Source of the DNA: Sulfurimonas sp. hsl 1-7
GTDB lineage: Bacteria > Campylobacterota > Campylobacteria > Campylobacterales > Sulfurimonadaceae
Assembly (NCBI RefSeq): GCF_030577135.1
Contig: NZ_JAUIRR010000001.1
Coordinates: 685,298 to 749,297, forward strand
DNA length: 64,000 bases
Direction: 5' to 3'
In this document: positions 53,194-62,756 of the stretch, piece by piece
Numbering within the stretch: position 1 is the stretch's first letter
Layout of the letters: each line of letters begins with the position of its first letter
Translations under genes and position numbers: made by a program
The notes under the pieces: model-generated
The model's database searches: none
The model's input: the letters and a program-made list of their open reading frames with translations, nothing else
What the model was told of the DNA's origin: nothing

Positions 53194-53915
53194 TCGTTTA
53201 TAGCGTCATCTATAAGAGTAGTACTCCACCCTTCGTAATGCCCATGATCTTTTTGTAAACTTTCATAAACAGCTTCTACCGCTTTGTCTACTACTTCAGG
53301 TAAAAGCTCGTGTGTTTTAACAAGTGCGATACCGTTGTCAAAATCTTCTGAATCTATATCATCTTTGTATTCAAAGCCCTCTAACGATAAATTTTTAACA
53401 TAACGCTCTTTTTGCGTTGGCGTATCAAAGTAAACATAATGTTCTACCGGACGTGCAATACTTAGGTCATCATCCTCATCTATCAACATCTCTAAAACTT
53501 CTCTACTTTGCATGTGGTGTGATTCAAGTTCTGTCGGATAAAGATTATGTGTATAAAAATCCCATTTACCGTCTCTTACAACATTTGCTTCGTAAGGATA
53601 TTCAAGTGAACTAAGAATTGGTGAAACTTTATTATTTAAAGATTTAGAATCTTTAGAATAAAAGTAAAGCTCCGTCCACCCGTCAACTACCCTGCTTCCT
53701 ACATATTTTGCCGCATCATCATGCTCTATACTCATAATGATAGATGCTTTAGTATCTAAAAATTCTTCATATTTCTCTTGTGCTTTATCTTCTAAATCAA
53801 ACTTGATAAATACACTAAAAAGCCATGAATACTTTTGAGAGTATGCATAAGCATTTAAGTTCACTTCCGTCGCTATTTTTTGCCCATCTTCTTGTTTATA
53901 GTAATGTTGTGTCAT
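53190..53915 (-). CDS. DUF695 plus RraB-like protein
   Basis: A 241-residue soluble protein of two parts. Residues about 1-130 resemble DUF695 (YSWLFSVFIKFD, WTELYFYSKD). Residues about 138-235 resemble RraB: EHYVYFDTPTQKERYVKNLSLEGF and the typical ending GHYEGWSTTLI. RraB of E. coli inhibits RNase E; this phylum is thought to lack RNase E, so the role here is open. It sits between the wecA-like gene (TAATG junction) and the MFS-acyltransferase gene. Confidence 0.72.
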   Translation of the reverse strand: MTQHYYKQEDGQKIATEVNLNAYAYSQKYSWLFSVFIKFDLEDKAQEKYEEFLDTKASIIMSIEHDDAAKYVGSRVVDGWTELYFYSKDSKSLNNKVSPILSSLEYPYEANVVRDGKWDFYTHNLYPTELESHHMQSREVLEMLIDEDDDLSIARPVEHYVYFDTPTQKERYVKNLSLEGFEYKDDIDSEDFDNGIALVKTHELLPEVVDKAVEAVYESLQKDHGHYEGWSTTLIDDAIND

Positions 53916-54937
53916 TATTTCTTCAATTCACCTTTATTTTTTAAAATTGTTGTAAAAAGCATATATGCCATTATAGTTAAAATTACAAAACTAATGATCA
54001 TGGCTACTGGGAATAAACCAAGTGGATAACTTTCTATATGTCTTGCTACTACATACCCTAAAAAGCAAAATATAGCCTGTGACATCATTAAAAAGAATGT
54101 AGTCTGTTTAGCAGATCCAAAAAAATCATTTAAGATATGATGAATATGTGTATTATCAGCTTTAAAAGGGGATCCTTGATATTTTATTCTTCGGATCATT
54201 ACAATTAACGTATCTATCACAGGTACTGCTAAAAAGTACAAAATTGCAACCGGATGAATATAATGAGAACTTAAAAGTGCCAAAACAGCCAAAATAAAAC
54301 CTATTGTTAAACTTCCACTATCTCCCATAAAAATTTTTGCCGGATTCCAATTAAAGAATAAAAATGCACTCAAAGCACCGAGTAATCCAGTTGACAAAGT
54401 CAAAATTACTATATCATCAAATTCATTCCCAATATGTGCAAATGCCAACAATATAATCAAACTAACTCCTCCGGCTAAACCATCAAGTCCATCTATTAAA
54501 TTAAGTGCATTTGTGAAACCTATAATAGCAAAAGCAGTAAAAGGAATTGCGAAAAAACCTAAAGTTAAATTAAACCCTAAATACTCACCTAATGATGTTA
54601 AGTAAACACCATCTAACGACAACACAAGTGATGCTATAAATATAACAAGTAATTTGAATTTAGGATTTGCACTAAAAATATCATCATAAAAGCCTAAAAG
54701 AAAAACCATGAAAATTGAAAACAATAGATAAACGTTTTTTCCATCAAAAAAGTTCATATATACAAAAAAAATCAACAAAGACACAAATATTCCTAAACCA
54801 CCACTTCTTGGAATAGTTTTAGTATGTAAACTTCTCTCGTTTGGAATATCATTTAAACGTACTATACCTTTTAATTTTATAAGTGCATAAATAACAATGA
54901 AAGCTATAAAGAATGTAATTAAAAAATTTTCTATCAT
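53915..54937 (-). CDS. WecA/MraY-family polyprenyl-phosphate sugar-phosphate transferase
   Basis: A 340-residue integral membrane enzyme with about ten helices. Signature segments: SLHTKTIPRSGGLGIF, LGFYDDIFSANPKFK, NALNLIDGLDGLAGG, FFNWNPAKIFMGDSGS and DNTHIHHILND. The HIHH motif is characteristic of the WecA type. It transfers a HexNAc-1-phosphate (or related sugar) to undecaprenyl phosphate, starting an O-antigen-like repeat. It heads or closes the second glycan locus, directly after four GT2 genes. There is no Shine-Dalgarno; a TATAAT is only 9 bases upstream. Confidence 0.88.
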   Translation of the reverse strand: MIENFLITFFIAFIVIYALIKLKGIVRLNDIPNERSLHTKTIPRSGGLGIFVSLLIFFVYMNFFDGKNVYLLFSIFMVFLLGFYDDIFSANPKFKLLVIFIASLVLSLDGVYLTSLGEYLGFNLTLGFFAIPFTAFAIIGFTNALNLIDGLDGLAGGVSLIILLAFAHIGNEFDDIVILTLSTGLLGALSAFLFFNWNPAKIFMGDSGSLTIGFILAVLALLSSHYIHPVAILYFLAVPVIDTLIVMIRRIKYQGSPFKADNTHIHHILNDFFGSAKQTTFFLMMSQAIFCFLGYVVARHIESYPLGLFPVAMIISFVILTIMAYMLFTTILKNKGELKK

Positions 54938-54945
54938 GTGAAGAA

Positions 54946-54951
54946 TTATAT
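54946..54951 (-). promoter_or_regulatory. -10 box abutting the wecA-like start (possible leaderless transcript)
   Basis: Minus-strand TATAAT ends 9 bases before the ATG. If used, transcription would begin at or next to the start codon. The spacer TCTTCAC holds no Shine-Dalgarno. Confidence 0.3.
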
Positions 54952-54974
54952 CTAAAATATTATTTTATAGTTAA

Positions 54975-55802
54975 TCATGACTGTTTAAGGAATTCCATAA
55001 TCTTTTCATTAAAATTTTTTCTTTCTTTGTCAAAAAACCAACCCCATTTATTAAAGTAATATATTGCTGATTTAATATGGGACAATAAAAGTTTCTTATT
55101 GACATACGATTCTTTTGCATACTCATGAACTATTTCCACTTTCGGATAAAAAATTGTTTTATAATTCTTATGTATTCTTCTATTTAAGTCGGTATCTTCT
55201 AAATACATAAAAATATTCTCATCAAAAAGACCTACTTTTTCTAAAATTGAAGTTCTTAAAAACATAAAACAACCACTTAGATTTGGTATATTCATTATTT
55301 TATTATAGCCGCTCTCTCGTAATTCATACTTACGATTTCTATTATCTTTCCAAGCTTTGAATGGTATAAACCGACGTAAAACCAAATCTTTAGGTGTTGG
55401 TAATAACTTAGCTAAATATTGAATTGTTCCATTAGGATATTTTACTTGCGGCATAGTATTACCGACATCTTGATGTGTTTGCATATACTCAAACAGTTCT
55501 TCTAAAATCCCTGTAGAAAAATATATATCTGGATTTAAAACTAAATGAAAAGGTACTTCATCATCTATACTTTTTCGCATAGCTATATTATGTGCTGAAC
55601 CATACCCCAAATTTGAATTATTAAAAATATATTCTATTCTCTCATCTAAATTTTTTAACACTTTTAGATCATCATTTGATGAGTTGTCTACTAAATACAA
55701 TTTTACATTTAAAGTAGTAGCTAAAAAACTCTCGATCGTTTTTTTGAGTTGTTCTATTTTATTATGATAAAGGACTATTGAAGCATTAACTTGATACAAC
55801 AT
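54975..55802 (-). CDS. Family 2 glycosyltransferase (rhamnosyltransferase-like)
   Basis: A 275-residue GT2 enzyme. VNASIVLYHNKIEQLKKTIESF opens the domain; LYLVDNSSNDD, SNLGYGSAHNIAM, VLNPDIYF (DxD equivalent) and NLSGCFMFLRTSILEKVGLFDENIFMYLEDTDLNRR follow. This layout matches the WcaA/RfbN-like rhamnosyltransferase group; the sugar is not certain. It ends 37 bases before wecA and begins 1 base after the next GT2 stop. Confidence 0.82.
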   Translation of the reverse strand: MLYQVNASIVLYHNKIEQLKKTIESFLATTLNVKLYLVDNSSNDDLKVLKNLDERIEYIFNNSNLGYGSAHNIAMRKSIDDEVPFHLVLNPDIYFSTGILEELFEYMQTHQDVGNTMPQVKYPNGTIQYLAKLLPTPKDLVLRRFIPFKAWKDNRNRKYELRESGYNKIMNIPNLSGCFMFLRTSILEKVGLFDENIFMYLEDTDLNRRIHKNYKTIFYPKVEIVHEYAKESYVNKKLLLSHIKSAIYYFNKWGWFFDKERKNFNEKIMEFLKQS

Positions 55803-55803
55803 T

Positions 55804-56628
55804 CTACTTTTTATATATTCGTAAAAAAATTACTTTTATTTTACATATGCAAAAACTATAAAAACTCATTTTTTCATTTAACATGTTCTTAATTTTTATA
55901 TAATCATTAAAAATCTTCTTAGAAAATAAAATTTTTAAAAAACGTATAAAAGAAGGTTTTTGATATCCAACTAAATTTGTACTATGCTGTCTATATAGTA
56001 TTGTTGTATCTTCTAAAAAAATATTTTTACCATATTTTGCTACATTTAATGCTATCCACCAATCATGCATAAGTGCTTGTTGTGGGATAGGTATTGATAT
56101 TTCTAATGCTTTTTTATTTATCATCATTGCACAGCCAGTTATAACATTTTGACATTTTAACAATTTAAAAAAGCTGGCAATTTTAGGGTTTAATTTTTGA
56201 GACTCTACCATTGATTCACTAATAATATTTAATTTTTCATCTACAACAATTAAATCAGAGAAAACGATTAAAGGTATATCTTTTCCATACTTTTTTTCAG
56301 TATCTTTCATTGAAGATAAAAACATCTGAACTCTATTTTCCAGCCAAATATCATCTTGGTCGCAGAACATAATATATGGTGATGATGCTTTTTGTAATAA
56401 ATAAGAAAAATTTTGACAAGCACCACCCTTTCTAATATTATCATCAAAAACAACTAATTTATCAGAATGTTCTAATGCATATTTTTTAATAATTTTTATC
56501 GTATTATCTGTAGAACCATCATCATGAATTAGAATTTTAAAATCTTGATATGTTTGTTTTAAAATTGAATCAAGTTGTGCTGAAAGGTATTTTTCTCCAT
56601 TATAAGTTGCTAAAAGAATATCAATCAT
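55804..56628 (-). CDS. Family 2 glycosyltransferase
   Basis: A 274-residue GT2 enzyme: IDILLATYNGEKYLSAQLDSILKQTY, ILIHDDGSTDNT, FCDQDDIWLENRV and MMINKKALE with MHDWWIAL. The DQDDIW motif groups it with O-antigen transferases that often use dTDP-rhamnose. It overlaps the WbsX-like gene by 8 bases. Confidence 0.84.
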   Translation of the reverse strand: MIDILLATYNGEKYLSAQLDSILKQTYQDFKILIHDDGSTDNTIKIIKKYALEHSDKLVVFDDNIRKGGACQNFSYLLQKASSPYIMFCDQDDIWLENRVQMFLSSMKDTEKKYGKDIPLIVFSDLIVVDEKLNIISESMVESQKLNPKIASFFKLLKCQNVITGCAMMINKKALEISIPIPQQALMHDWWIALNVAKYGKNIFLEDTTILYRQHSTNLVGYQKPSFIRFLKILFSKKIFNDYIKIKNMLNEKMSFYSFCICKIKVIFLRIYKK

Positions 56629-57697
56629 TTTTTTTATAAAATCCCACTACATCTTTAATCGTCTCTAAAATTTTAAATTTATATTTTTTATCAGGTTCTA
56701 AATATGTACCTTCAGCCCATTCATTCCACGCATTAAAAAAAATAAACTCACTATTTTGTTGTTTTGCTTTATTAATTTGGTGTTTAAAATAGTATCTAAA
56801 CTTTTCCAAAGTCATATTTCTAAAAAACAATCCTCGATAAACTTTTCTAGCTGTATTATCCCAATCAAAAAAAGCTCCCAAATAAACTTTTTTCTTCACT
56901 GACCTATTACTTCTATTCAAAATAGTTTTCCAAACATGGTCATAACTTTTAGAAGCCAATCCCTTATTAATAAAAATTTTTAATAGTTTATCATATATTC
57001 TATAGCTCAAAGACATTCCATTCCCACTAATTGTATACATTGGCTCAAACTCAACTAAAGCTTCTGAATTATCTACATAACTTTTTTTTTGAAAAGAATT
57101 CAGTGTCTCTATTAAATAAATTCCATTAAAACTATTTTCTATAGCCAATTCATTCCAATACGAAATCATTTCATTAACATTAGGAATGTTTTCTGTCCTA
57201 TATATTAAGAACATGGGTTTATTATCCAATTTAATATAACGTTCATCTTGAAAAAAAGGTAATAAATATTGAAAATGAAGTTTCCAATCTTCTTCTGTGC
57301 CATAGTCTTGAGCCATTAGTACATTTGTATTTTGTCCATCCCAAGTTCGTGCCCAAGGTTCATTAGCCCATGAAAAGCAGAAAGGAATAGTTACTTCTTT
57401 ATCTTTCAACATGTTTTCTAAAGGCTTTTCTAAAAGTAATTTTCCGTTAAACCAATAATGATAATAGCAAAATCCATATATTCCATGTTCTTGAGCAATT
57501 TTTGATTGCCATTTCATAACAGCTAAATCTAAAAGATCATAATAGTTGTCATTTAAAGGCTTTCTTGGCTGATACTGTCCCTTCACTAACTGTGTTGCTT
57601 TTTTAACATTGGTCCAATCAGTAAAACCTTTTCCCCACCATTCATTGTTTTCAGGTATCTCATGAAACTGTGGTAAGTAAAATGCTAGTATTTTCAT
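56621..57697 (-). CDS. WbsX-like protein (GH99-like fold)
   Basis: A 358-residue protein of the WbsX group, found in O-antigen and rhamnan loci. Diagnostic segments: AFYLPQFHEIPENNEWWGKGFTDW, QYQPRKPLNDNYYDL, GFCYYHYWFNGKLLLEKP, SWANEPWARTWDG and FFNAWNEWAEGTYLEPD. The fold is like glycoside hydrolase family 99, but these proteins are thought to take part in glycan assembly. A run of nine A bases in the coding strand (near 57082-57090) is a possible slippage site. One base separates it from the preceding GT2 gene. Confidence 0.85.
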   Translation of the reverse strand: MKILAFYLPQFHEIPENNEWWGKGFTDWTNVKKATQLVKGQYQPRKPLNDNYYDLLDLAVMKWQSKIAQEHGIYGFCYYHYWFNGKLLLEKPLENMLKDKEVTIPFCFSWANEPWARTWDGQNTNVLMAQDYGTEEDWKLHFQYLLPFFQDERYIKLDNKPMFLIYRTENIPNVNEMISYWNELAIENSFNGIYLIETLNSFQKKSYVDNSEALVEFEPMYTISGNGMSLSYRIYDKLLKIFINKGLASKSYDHVWKTILNRSNRSVKKKVYLGAFFDWDNTARKVYRGLFFRNMTLEKFRYYFKHQINKAKQQNSEFIFFNAWNEWAEGTYLEPDKKYKFKILETIKDVVGFYKKND

Positions 57698-58660
57698 CTA
57701 CTTAGTGTCCCTTTCAAATAAAGCAATGAGCCTATTTCCTATAAATAACTTCAGTATTTTTAATAATTTTTTACTTGATGTATCCCGTGGAAATAAATAT
57801 TTGTAATATTTAAACGTATATTTAAATGCATTTAAATTAATAAAACTATTATAACGATTTGAATACATTAAAATGTTATCAATTACTGCTCTAATACTAT
57901 TTTGATCTAACTTTAAAAGATTTGATTGATGTAAAATGACAATACATTGACTCAAAAAATTCAAATAATACTCTTTTCTTACTACAGAATTCAATCTTTT
58001 TTTCTCTTTAGTATTTGCACCTATAACATTATTTTCATGAAGTCTATACATTATCAAAGGTTTGTCTATATATTTTATACCACCATTATTAATACCTACC
58101 ATTGCTATCCACATATCGTGATATTTGAACTCTTTAGGAAAAGGTATAATTTTTGATACAAACTCTTTTGTAATCATACAAGTGCATCCTGTTATGTCAT
58201 TTTCACCAAAAATACACTTTATCATCTCAGTATTAGTATTTTTTTTATAAAATTTTGTCCATGAATCACTTATTGTACGATCCCTATTATCTATTAAAAA
58301 AGCATCACTATGGATTACACTATTTTTATCAATTTCTTCAACTAAAACCTCTAACTTTTGAGGTAACCAAATATCATCTTGATCTGATAAGGCTATATAA
58401 TCACCATTACACAAACTTATAGCTTTTTCAAAATTTTTTACATAACCTAAATTATATTCATTGAGATAATATATCAAATTATATTTTTTACTATACTCTT
58501 CTAAAATATTAATAGTATTATCATCAGAACAGTCATCACATACAATAACCTCTATATTTTGATATGTTTGATTATAAATACTGTCCAATTGTTTTCTTAA
58601 ATATTTTTCACCATTATAAGTTGCAATAGCAACTGAAACTAATCTTGAAGTATATGACAT
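57698..58660 (-). CDS. Family 2 glycosyltransferase
   Basis: A 320-residue GT2 enzyme: SVAIATYNGEKYLRKQLDSIYNQTYQ, VIVCDDCSDDNT, ALSDQDDIWLPQKLE and KYHDMWIAMVG. It is a close architectural relative of the GT2 at 55804-56628, suggesting a duplicated transferase acting on successive residues. The start is inside the end of the next upstream gene (22-base overlap). Confidence 0.84.
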   Translation of the reverse strand: MSYTSRLVSVAIATYNGEKYLRKQLDSIYNQTYQNIEVIVCDDCSDDNTINILEEYSKKYNLIYYLNEYNLGYVKNFEKAISLCNGDYIALSDQDDIWLPQKLEVLVEEIDKNSVIHSDAFLIDNRDRTISDSWTKFYKKNTNTEMIKCIFGENDITGCTCMITKEFVSKIIPFPKEFKYHDMWIAMVGINNGGIKYIDKPLIMYRLHENNVIGANTKEKKRLNSVVRKEYYLNFLSQCIVILHQSNLLKLDQNSIRAVIDNILMYSNRYNSFINLNAFKYTFKYYKYLFPRDTSSKKLLKILKLFIGNRLIALFERDTK

Positions 58661-59607
58661 TTGGTTCTCAACAATAAATGGTAAAATACACTTTTTAAGA
58701 AAGCATAGTTCTTTGGAACATAGCTAAAAGAATACAAAGTTGCTAAGACTCCATGTTTTATAGAAGACCAATATCTAATATTCTTAGTTAGAATCAGCAT
58801 ACTTAAATGTATATAAGCCAAGTGTTTATATTTTGGATACTTCTTATCAATTGAATATAGGATATATGGAATATGTATATCATCTACAAATTTTTGATAG
58901 TCTACTCCATGTGAAATCCCTTGCTCATGTTGTCTATAACAGGAAAGCACTTGAGAGTTATATTTAACTTTTCCAAAAATGCTAATGAATGAAAATAAAA
59001 ATTTATCACCAGAATAAAATTTATGACTTAATGGATATTTTTCCAAATAAGAAGTTCTAAACATAAATGTAGCAGTTTGAAAAGGTGGCTCAGATAAAAA
59101 ATCAGCACTTCTCAATACTTCTTTAATATTTCTTCGATAAAACATTCTTTTTATTTTTCCATTTTCATCAATTATTGAACATTGATGTGCAATTCCAGCA
59201 TAATCTATATTTTTTTCCAAAAATTTAATTTGTAGTGCTAATTTTTGAGAACTTGTCCAATAATCATCACCTTCACATAATGCTATGTATTTTCCTTTTG
59301 CCTTTGTAAAAGTTACTGGCATTGGTCTAATACCCTTTTGATACCCATTTTCTTTTTCATAAATTGGTTTAATTATATTAGGATAATTTTTTTCATATTC
59401 TCTAATAATATGAGCTGTTTTATCAGTAGAGGCATCATCTCTAACAATAATTTCAAAAACAAAATTAGTTTCCTGCATTAAAAAACTATCAAGAGCTTCA
59501 GCAATATAATTTTGGTGATTATAAGTAGTACAGCATATACTCACTATAGGATTATAAGGATCACCCTCCCAATTTTTCATTATTTCTTTTTCTGTCTTCT
59601 TTATCAT
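58639..59607 (-). CDS. Family 2 glycosyltransferase
   Basis: A 322-residue GT2 enzyme: VSICCTTYNHQNYIAEALDSFLMQ, IIVRDDASTDKT, ALCEGDDYWTSSQKLALQ. The EGDDYW form of the DxD motif differs from the DQDDIW of the two neighbours, so it probably uses another donor. The start overlaps the flippase stop by 4 bases. Confidence 0.84.
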   Translation of the reverse strand: MIKKTEKEIMKNWEGDPYNPIVSICCTTYNHQNYIAEALDSFLMQETNFVFEIIVRDDASTDKTAHIIREYEKNYPNIIKPIYEKENGYQKGIRPMPVTFTKAKGKYIALCEGDDYWTSSQKLALQIKFLEKNIDYAGIAHQCSIIDENGKIKRMFYRRNIKEVLRSADFLSEPPFQTATFMFRTSYLEKYPLSHKFYSGDKFLFSFISIFGKVKYNSQVLSCYRQHEQGISHGVDYQKFVDDIHIPYILYSIDKKYPKYKHLAYIHLSMLILTKNIRYWSSIKHGVLATLYSFSYVPKNYAFLKSVFYHLLLRTKCHILQD

Positions 59608-60896
59608 AAAAGTTTTCCTATTATGTTGTATAAGTATACAGGATTTATAGACTTAATCATTTCCAAAGTACTTTTTCTCATTGGTTTCCATAAAAAAGAA
59701 AAAAGCCATGTACTTAAAGCTTGTGTACATAATGTTGCCAAAGCTGCTCCAGCTACTCCATATTTTGGTATTAATATGAAATTCATAAATATATTTAATA
59801 CAACTGCCATAACATTATTATACAATCTATATTTTTGTAAATTCTCACTTATTAACCATATACCTCTTGCAACTGCCTGAGAAATGAATATACCACTCCA
59901 AATATTATAAATAAGTGCTTCATATGCCCCTAGATATACTTGTCCAAATAGAAATAGAATGATGTCTTCTCCAAATATTATTGTCACTATTCCAACAAAT
60001 ACTCCTAACCAAAACATAAAAGAGTATAACAATACTAATCTTTCATGATAAAGCTGATTATTTTCTTCTCTTAAGCTAACAAAATAAGGCATCATTGTAC
60101 TAATCATAATATTTGGAATCAACAGCCATACTTCAGATAATCTTACTGCTACACTATAAATACCTACTTTCTCCGTATCTAACATATTCCCAATCATAAC
60201 TTGATCAATTTTTGTATAAATAGATATTAGAAAAAAACTTAATGCCAACGGCCAAGAAAACTTTAGAAGTTCAATAGCTTTCTTAGTACTAAAGCGCCAT
60301 TTATTTATAGCATAGCCTGTTTTTTTATAAATAAAGATTAAAAACAAACCAGATAAAAATAGATCAAATACATTTGCTACAGCAAAATAAAGTACACTGT
60401 ATTCATTTAGTATAAAATATATTTTGAGTAAACTACTAAGTATAAACGCTGTATTCCTGGCAATTACTACATATTTTGAAAGTACCTTTGACTGGTAAAA
60501 AAAATCTATAACATCAATAGATTGTAAAATGAATCCAACACTAATAATAAATATCACGATTTTAGTAATACTATCCGTTTCCAAAAAATAAAGTGAAAGA
60601 TAAATTAAAAAAAGAGTAATTATAGAACCTATAAATTTAAGTCCAAAAGCAGTACCCATCATATAGTTTGTAAGCTTAGGTTTTTTTACTATTTCTCTTA
60701 TTATGATTTGGTCAAGACCTAATTTAACAAAAAACATATATAATGCAGTATAAGCTAATGAATAGTTTAATATACCAAAATCATTTGGGCCTAAATACCT
60801 AGCAACCCAAATACCTACTAGAAGTCCACCAAATATCCTAACTATATTGTCAAAAAAAAGCCATGAGATATTTTTTAAAATTTTTTGTTTTATCAT
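59604..60896 (-). CDS. Wzx-type polysaccharide flippase
   Basis: A 430-residue MOP-superfamily membrane protein with about 12 helices: NISWLFFDNIVRIFGGLLVGIWVARYLGPNDFG at the start is typical of O-antigen flippases (RfbX/Wzx), and YTKIDQVMIGNMLDTEKVGIYSVAVRLSE in the middle confirms it. It moves undecaprenyl-linked repeat units across the inner membrane. Its presence shows this locus uses a route distinct from the kps ABC exporter. No wzy polymerase was recognised in the window. Overlaps both neighbours by 4 bases. Confidence 0.9.
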   Translation of the reverse strand: MIKQKILKNISWLFFDNIVRIFGGLLVGIWVARYLGPNDFGILNYSLAYTALYMFFVKLGLDQIIIREIVKKPKLTNYMMGTAFGLKFIGSIITLFLIYLSLYFLETDSITKIVIFIISVGFILQSIDVIDFFYQSKVLSKYVVIARNTAFILSSLLKIYFILNEYSVLYFAVANVFDLFLSGLFLIFIYKKTGYAINKWRFSTKKAIELLKFSWPLALSFFLISIYTKIDQVMIGNMLDTEKVGIYSVAVRLSEVWLLIPNIMISTMMPYFVSLREENNQLYHERLVLLYSFMFWLGVFVGIVTIIFGEDIILFLFGQVYLGAYEALIYNIWSGIFISQAVARGIWLISENLQKYRLYNNVMAVVLNIFMNFILIPKYGVAGAALATLCTQALSTWLFSFLWKPMRKSTLEMIKSINPVYLYNIIGKLL

Positions 60897-61669
60897 TTAT
60901 TCAAATTTTTCTTTTTAATAATAAAAATAGGCCTATTTAGAAACTCACCTAAACTATCATCTCTTTCAATATTCCTTTCATTTACATCTTCAAATTTAAT
61001 AATGTTTCCAATCTTCTGCGCTACACCTATTTTTACAACTTGAAATTTTTCATTTAAATTAGAAATAATAAACTCAATCAACTCTTTTTTTGTTCCACTT
61101 TCAAAGAGAGGTAATAAAATATTACCTTTCCAATTAAAACCTAATTGAAAAACTACAGTGTCTGCCTGTAGTAATACATTATTTAAATATTCTATTATTT
61201 GTGCTAACGCTTTCTGTTTTGAAAGTGAATCATCACCAAAATCATCTCCAATATGATGTAATACATTGAGTAATAAAACAATATCATATTTATCATCTTG
61301 CTTAAAATCATAGTATTCGTTATGTATAAGTATCTGAGCATCTCTATTTAATATTTTTGATGCAAGTTTTACAAACTCTGCATGTTCTTTATTACCCTCA
61401 TAATAAGTTACATTTTTCGCTTCATTAGCTAATAATTCAAAACTAAAATATCCTGTATTACCACCTATATCAAGTACGTTTTTATCTTTAATTTTTACAT
61501 TGCTTAAAATATAATCCAACCTTATTTTTTCATTTCTTGAGTTTATCTTTACCTCATTACTATTCAAAAATGGTTCTAGTTCACTTGCTAATACCTGATA
61601 ATTTGAATGTTTACTTCTACTAGTATACATTTGTTTTAATTTCTTTTCAATGTTCATATTCTTTTCCAT
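60893..61669 (-). CDS. SAM-dependent methyltransferase of the glycan locus
   Basis: A 258-residue class I methyltransferase: VLDIGGNTGYFSFELL (motif I), VTYYEGNKEHAEF, and IVLLLNVLHHIGDD (motif IV). It probably methylates a sugar, or an amino acid attached to a sugar. The start overlaps the ATP-grasp gene by 23 bases; an in-frame ATG 12 bases further in is an alternative. Confidence 0.75.
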   Translation of the reverse strand: MEKNMNIEKKLKQMYTSRSKHSNYQVLASELEPFLNSNEVKINSRNEKIRLDYILSNVKIKDKNVLDIGGNTGYFSFELLANEAKNVTYYEGNKEHAEFVKLASKILNRDAQILIHNEYYDFKQDDKYDIVLLLNVLHHIGDDFGDDSLSKQKALAQIIEYLNNVLLQADTVVFQLGFNWKGNILLPLFESGTKKELIEFIISNLNEKFQVVKIGVAQKIGNIIKFEDVNERNIERDDSLGEFLNRPIFIIKKKNLNK

Positions 61670-62756
61670 ATAATTCTATTGTATCTCTTCGATTAAAAAC
61701 TTCACACTGTAGTAAAGAATCTATGTTTTTATAAAATTGTTCTCTAGTATAGTTATAAAACATTAACGCTTCTCTATTTTCAATATTTTTACTTATACCA
61801 TCATCCCAAAAATAACATGTTTTCCCTTTTTGAGCTTGAATAGAAGTTTTTACATCAAAGCCATAATCATTTAACAAAAATTCAAAAAAGTTATAATTTG
61901 CATCAACAAAAAGTTGTGATGGCCCCCAAAACCTTGGATTAGCCTCGATCATTTTATAATTATCATCTTGTACTTTTAGTTCTATCATAACTAAACCATT
62001 GAAGTTTTCTTGCAAAAACATCATTTCAAATTTGTTTGATACTTTATGATTATGAAAGTTAGATAACTTAGCATAAATCATAGATTTTCCAGCTTCTTGC
62101 TGTATAAAATTTTCTTGAGAAAGTTTATATACATGTCCTTTTTTATCGAAATAGTATAACAAGTATATACAACGACCTTCGACATATTCTTGAAAATAAA
62201 AATCCTTTAGTGAATATTTTAACTTAAATGCTTGTAATTCTTCAACCGTTCTAATAATCATTGGAGCATAAGTATTGCCATTAATCAAATATGTTTTAGG
62301 TTTTGCTACAAAAGGTAACTTTATATTGTCAAACTTTTCATATTCTTCCGGTACCTTAATTCCATATTTTTTACACATCAACGAAAAACTATATTTATTT
62401 GAAATTTTTTCATACTGGATTTTAGGAACGAGTGGTATAAAGCAGTTTAAGTACTTAAAATCGTTTATATTATCTAAAATAAATCTATTAAGTGCTTCTG
62501 TTGATGGAGCTATCATACATTTATCAAAGGCACTCTTTTTTTTAATTTCTTTTATTGAACTTAATAAATCATTCAAATCTAAGTGTATTTTTTGTCTAAT
62601 AGAAAATACTTGTTTTTTATATTGTGTTTTAAATATGTCATCATCTTTAGACTTTGCAATTATTACATAAGGTAATTTTTGTTCTTCAAGTGTTCTAATA
62701 AAAGCAACTACAGCTCTGAGATTAAAACCTGAAAAAATCACAATCCCCTTTTTCAT
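61647..62756 (-). CDS. ATP-grasp ligase
   Basis: A 369-residue ATP-grasp protein of the CarB-like/PylC group. An N-terminal Rossmann-like part (GIVIFSGFNLRAVVAFIRTL) precedes the ATP-grasp core: YSFSLMCKKYGIKVPEEY, LPFVAKPK (ATP-binding lysine), YFQEYVEGRCIYL and the metal-binding MIELKVQDDNYKMIEANPRFWGP. These enzymes form amide or ester bonds to carboxylates. Next to a sugar aminotransferase, acylating an amino sugar with an amino acid is a reasonable guess. Overlaps the aminotransferase by 4 bases. Confidence 0.82.
   Translation of the reverse strand: MKKGIVIFSGFNLRAVVAFIRTLEEQKLPYVIIAKSKDDDIFKTQYKKQVFSIRQKIHLDLNDLLSSIKEIKKKSAFDKCMIAPSTEALNRFILDNINDFKYLNCFIPLVPKIQYEKISNKYSFSLMCKKYGIKVPEEYEKFDNIKLPFVAKPKTYLINGNTYAPMIIRTVEELQAFKLKYSLKDFYFQEYVEGRCIYLLYYFDKKGHVYKLSQENFIQQEAGKSMIYAKLSNFHNHKVSNKFEMMFLQENFNGLVMIELKVQDDNYKMIEANPRFWGPSQLFVDANYNFFEFLLNDYGFDVKTSIQAQKGKTCYFWDDGISKNIENREALMFYNYTREQFYKNIDSLLQCEVFNRRDTIELYGKEYEH

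Noticed and set aside
62275..62670. 131-codon plus-strand open frame inside the ATP-grasp gene
   Set aside because: Antisense to the conserved ATP-grasp core, no ribosome-binding site of note and no recognisable protein features.
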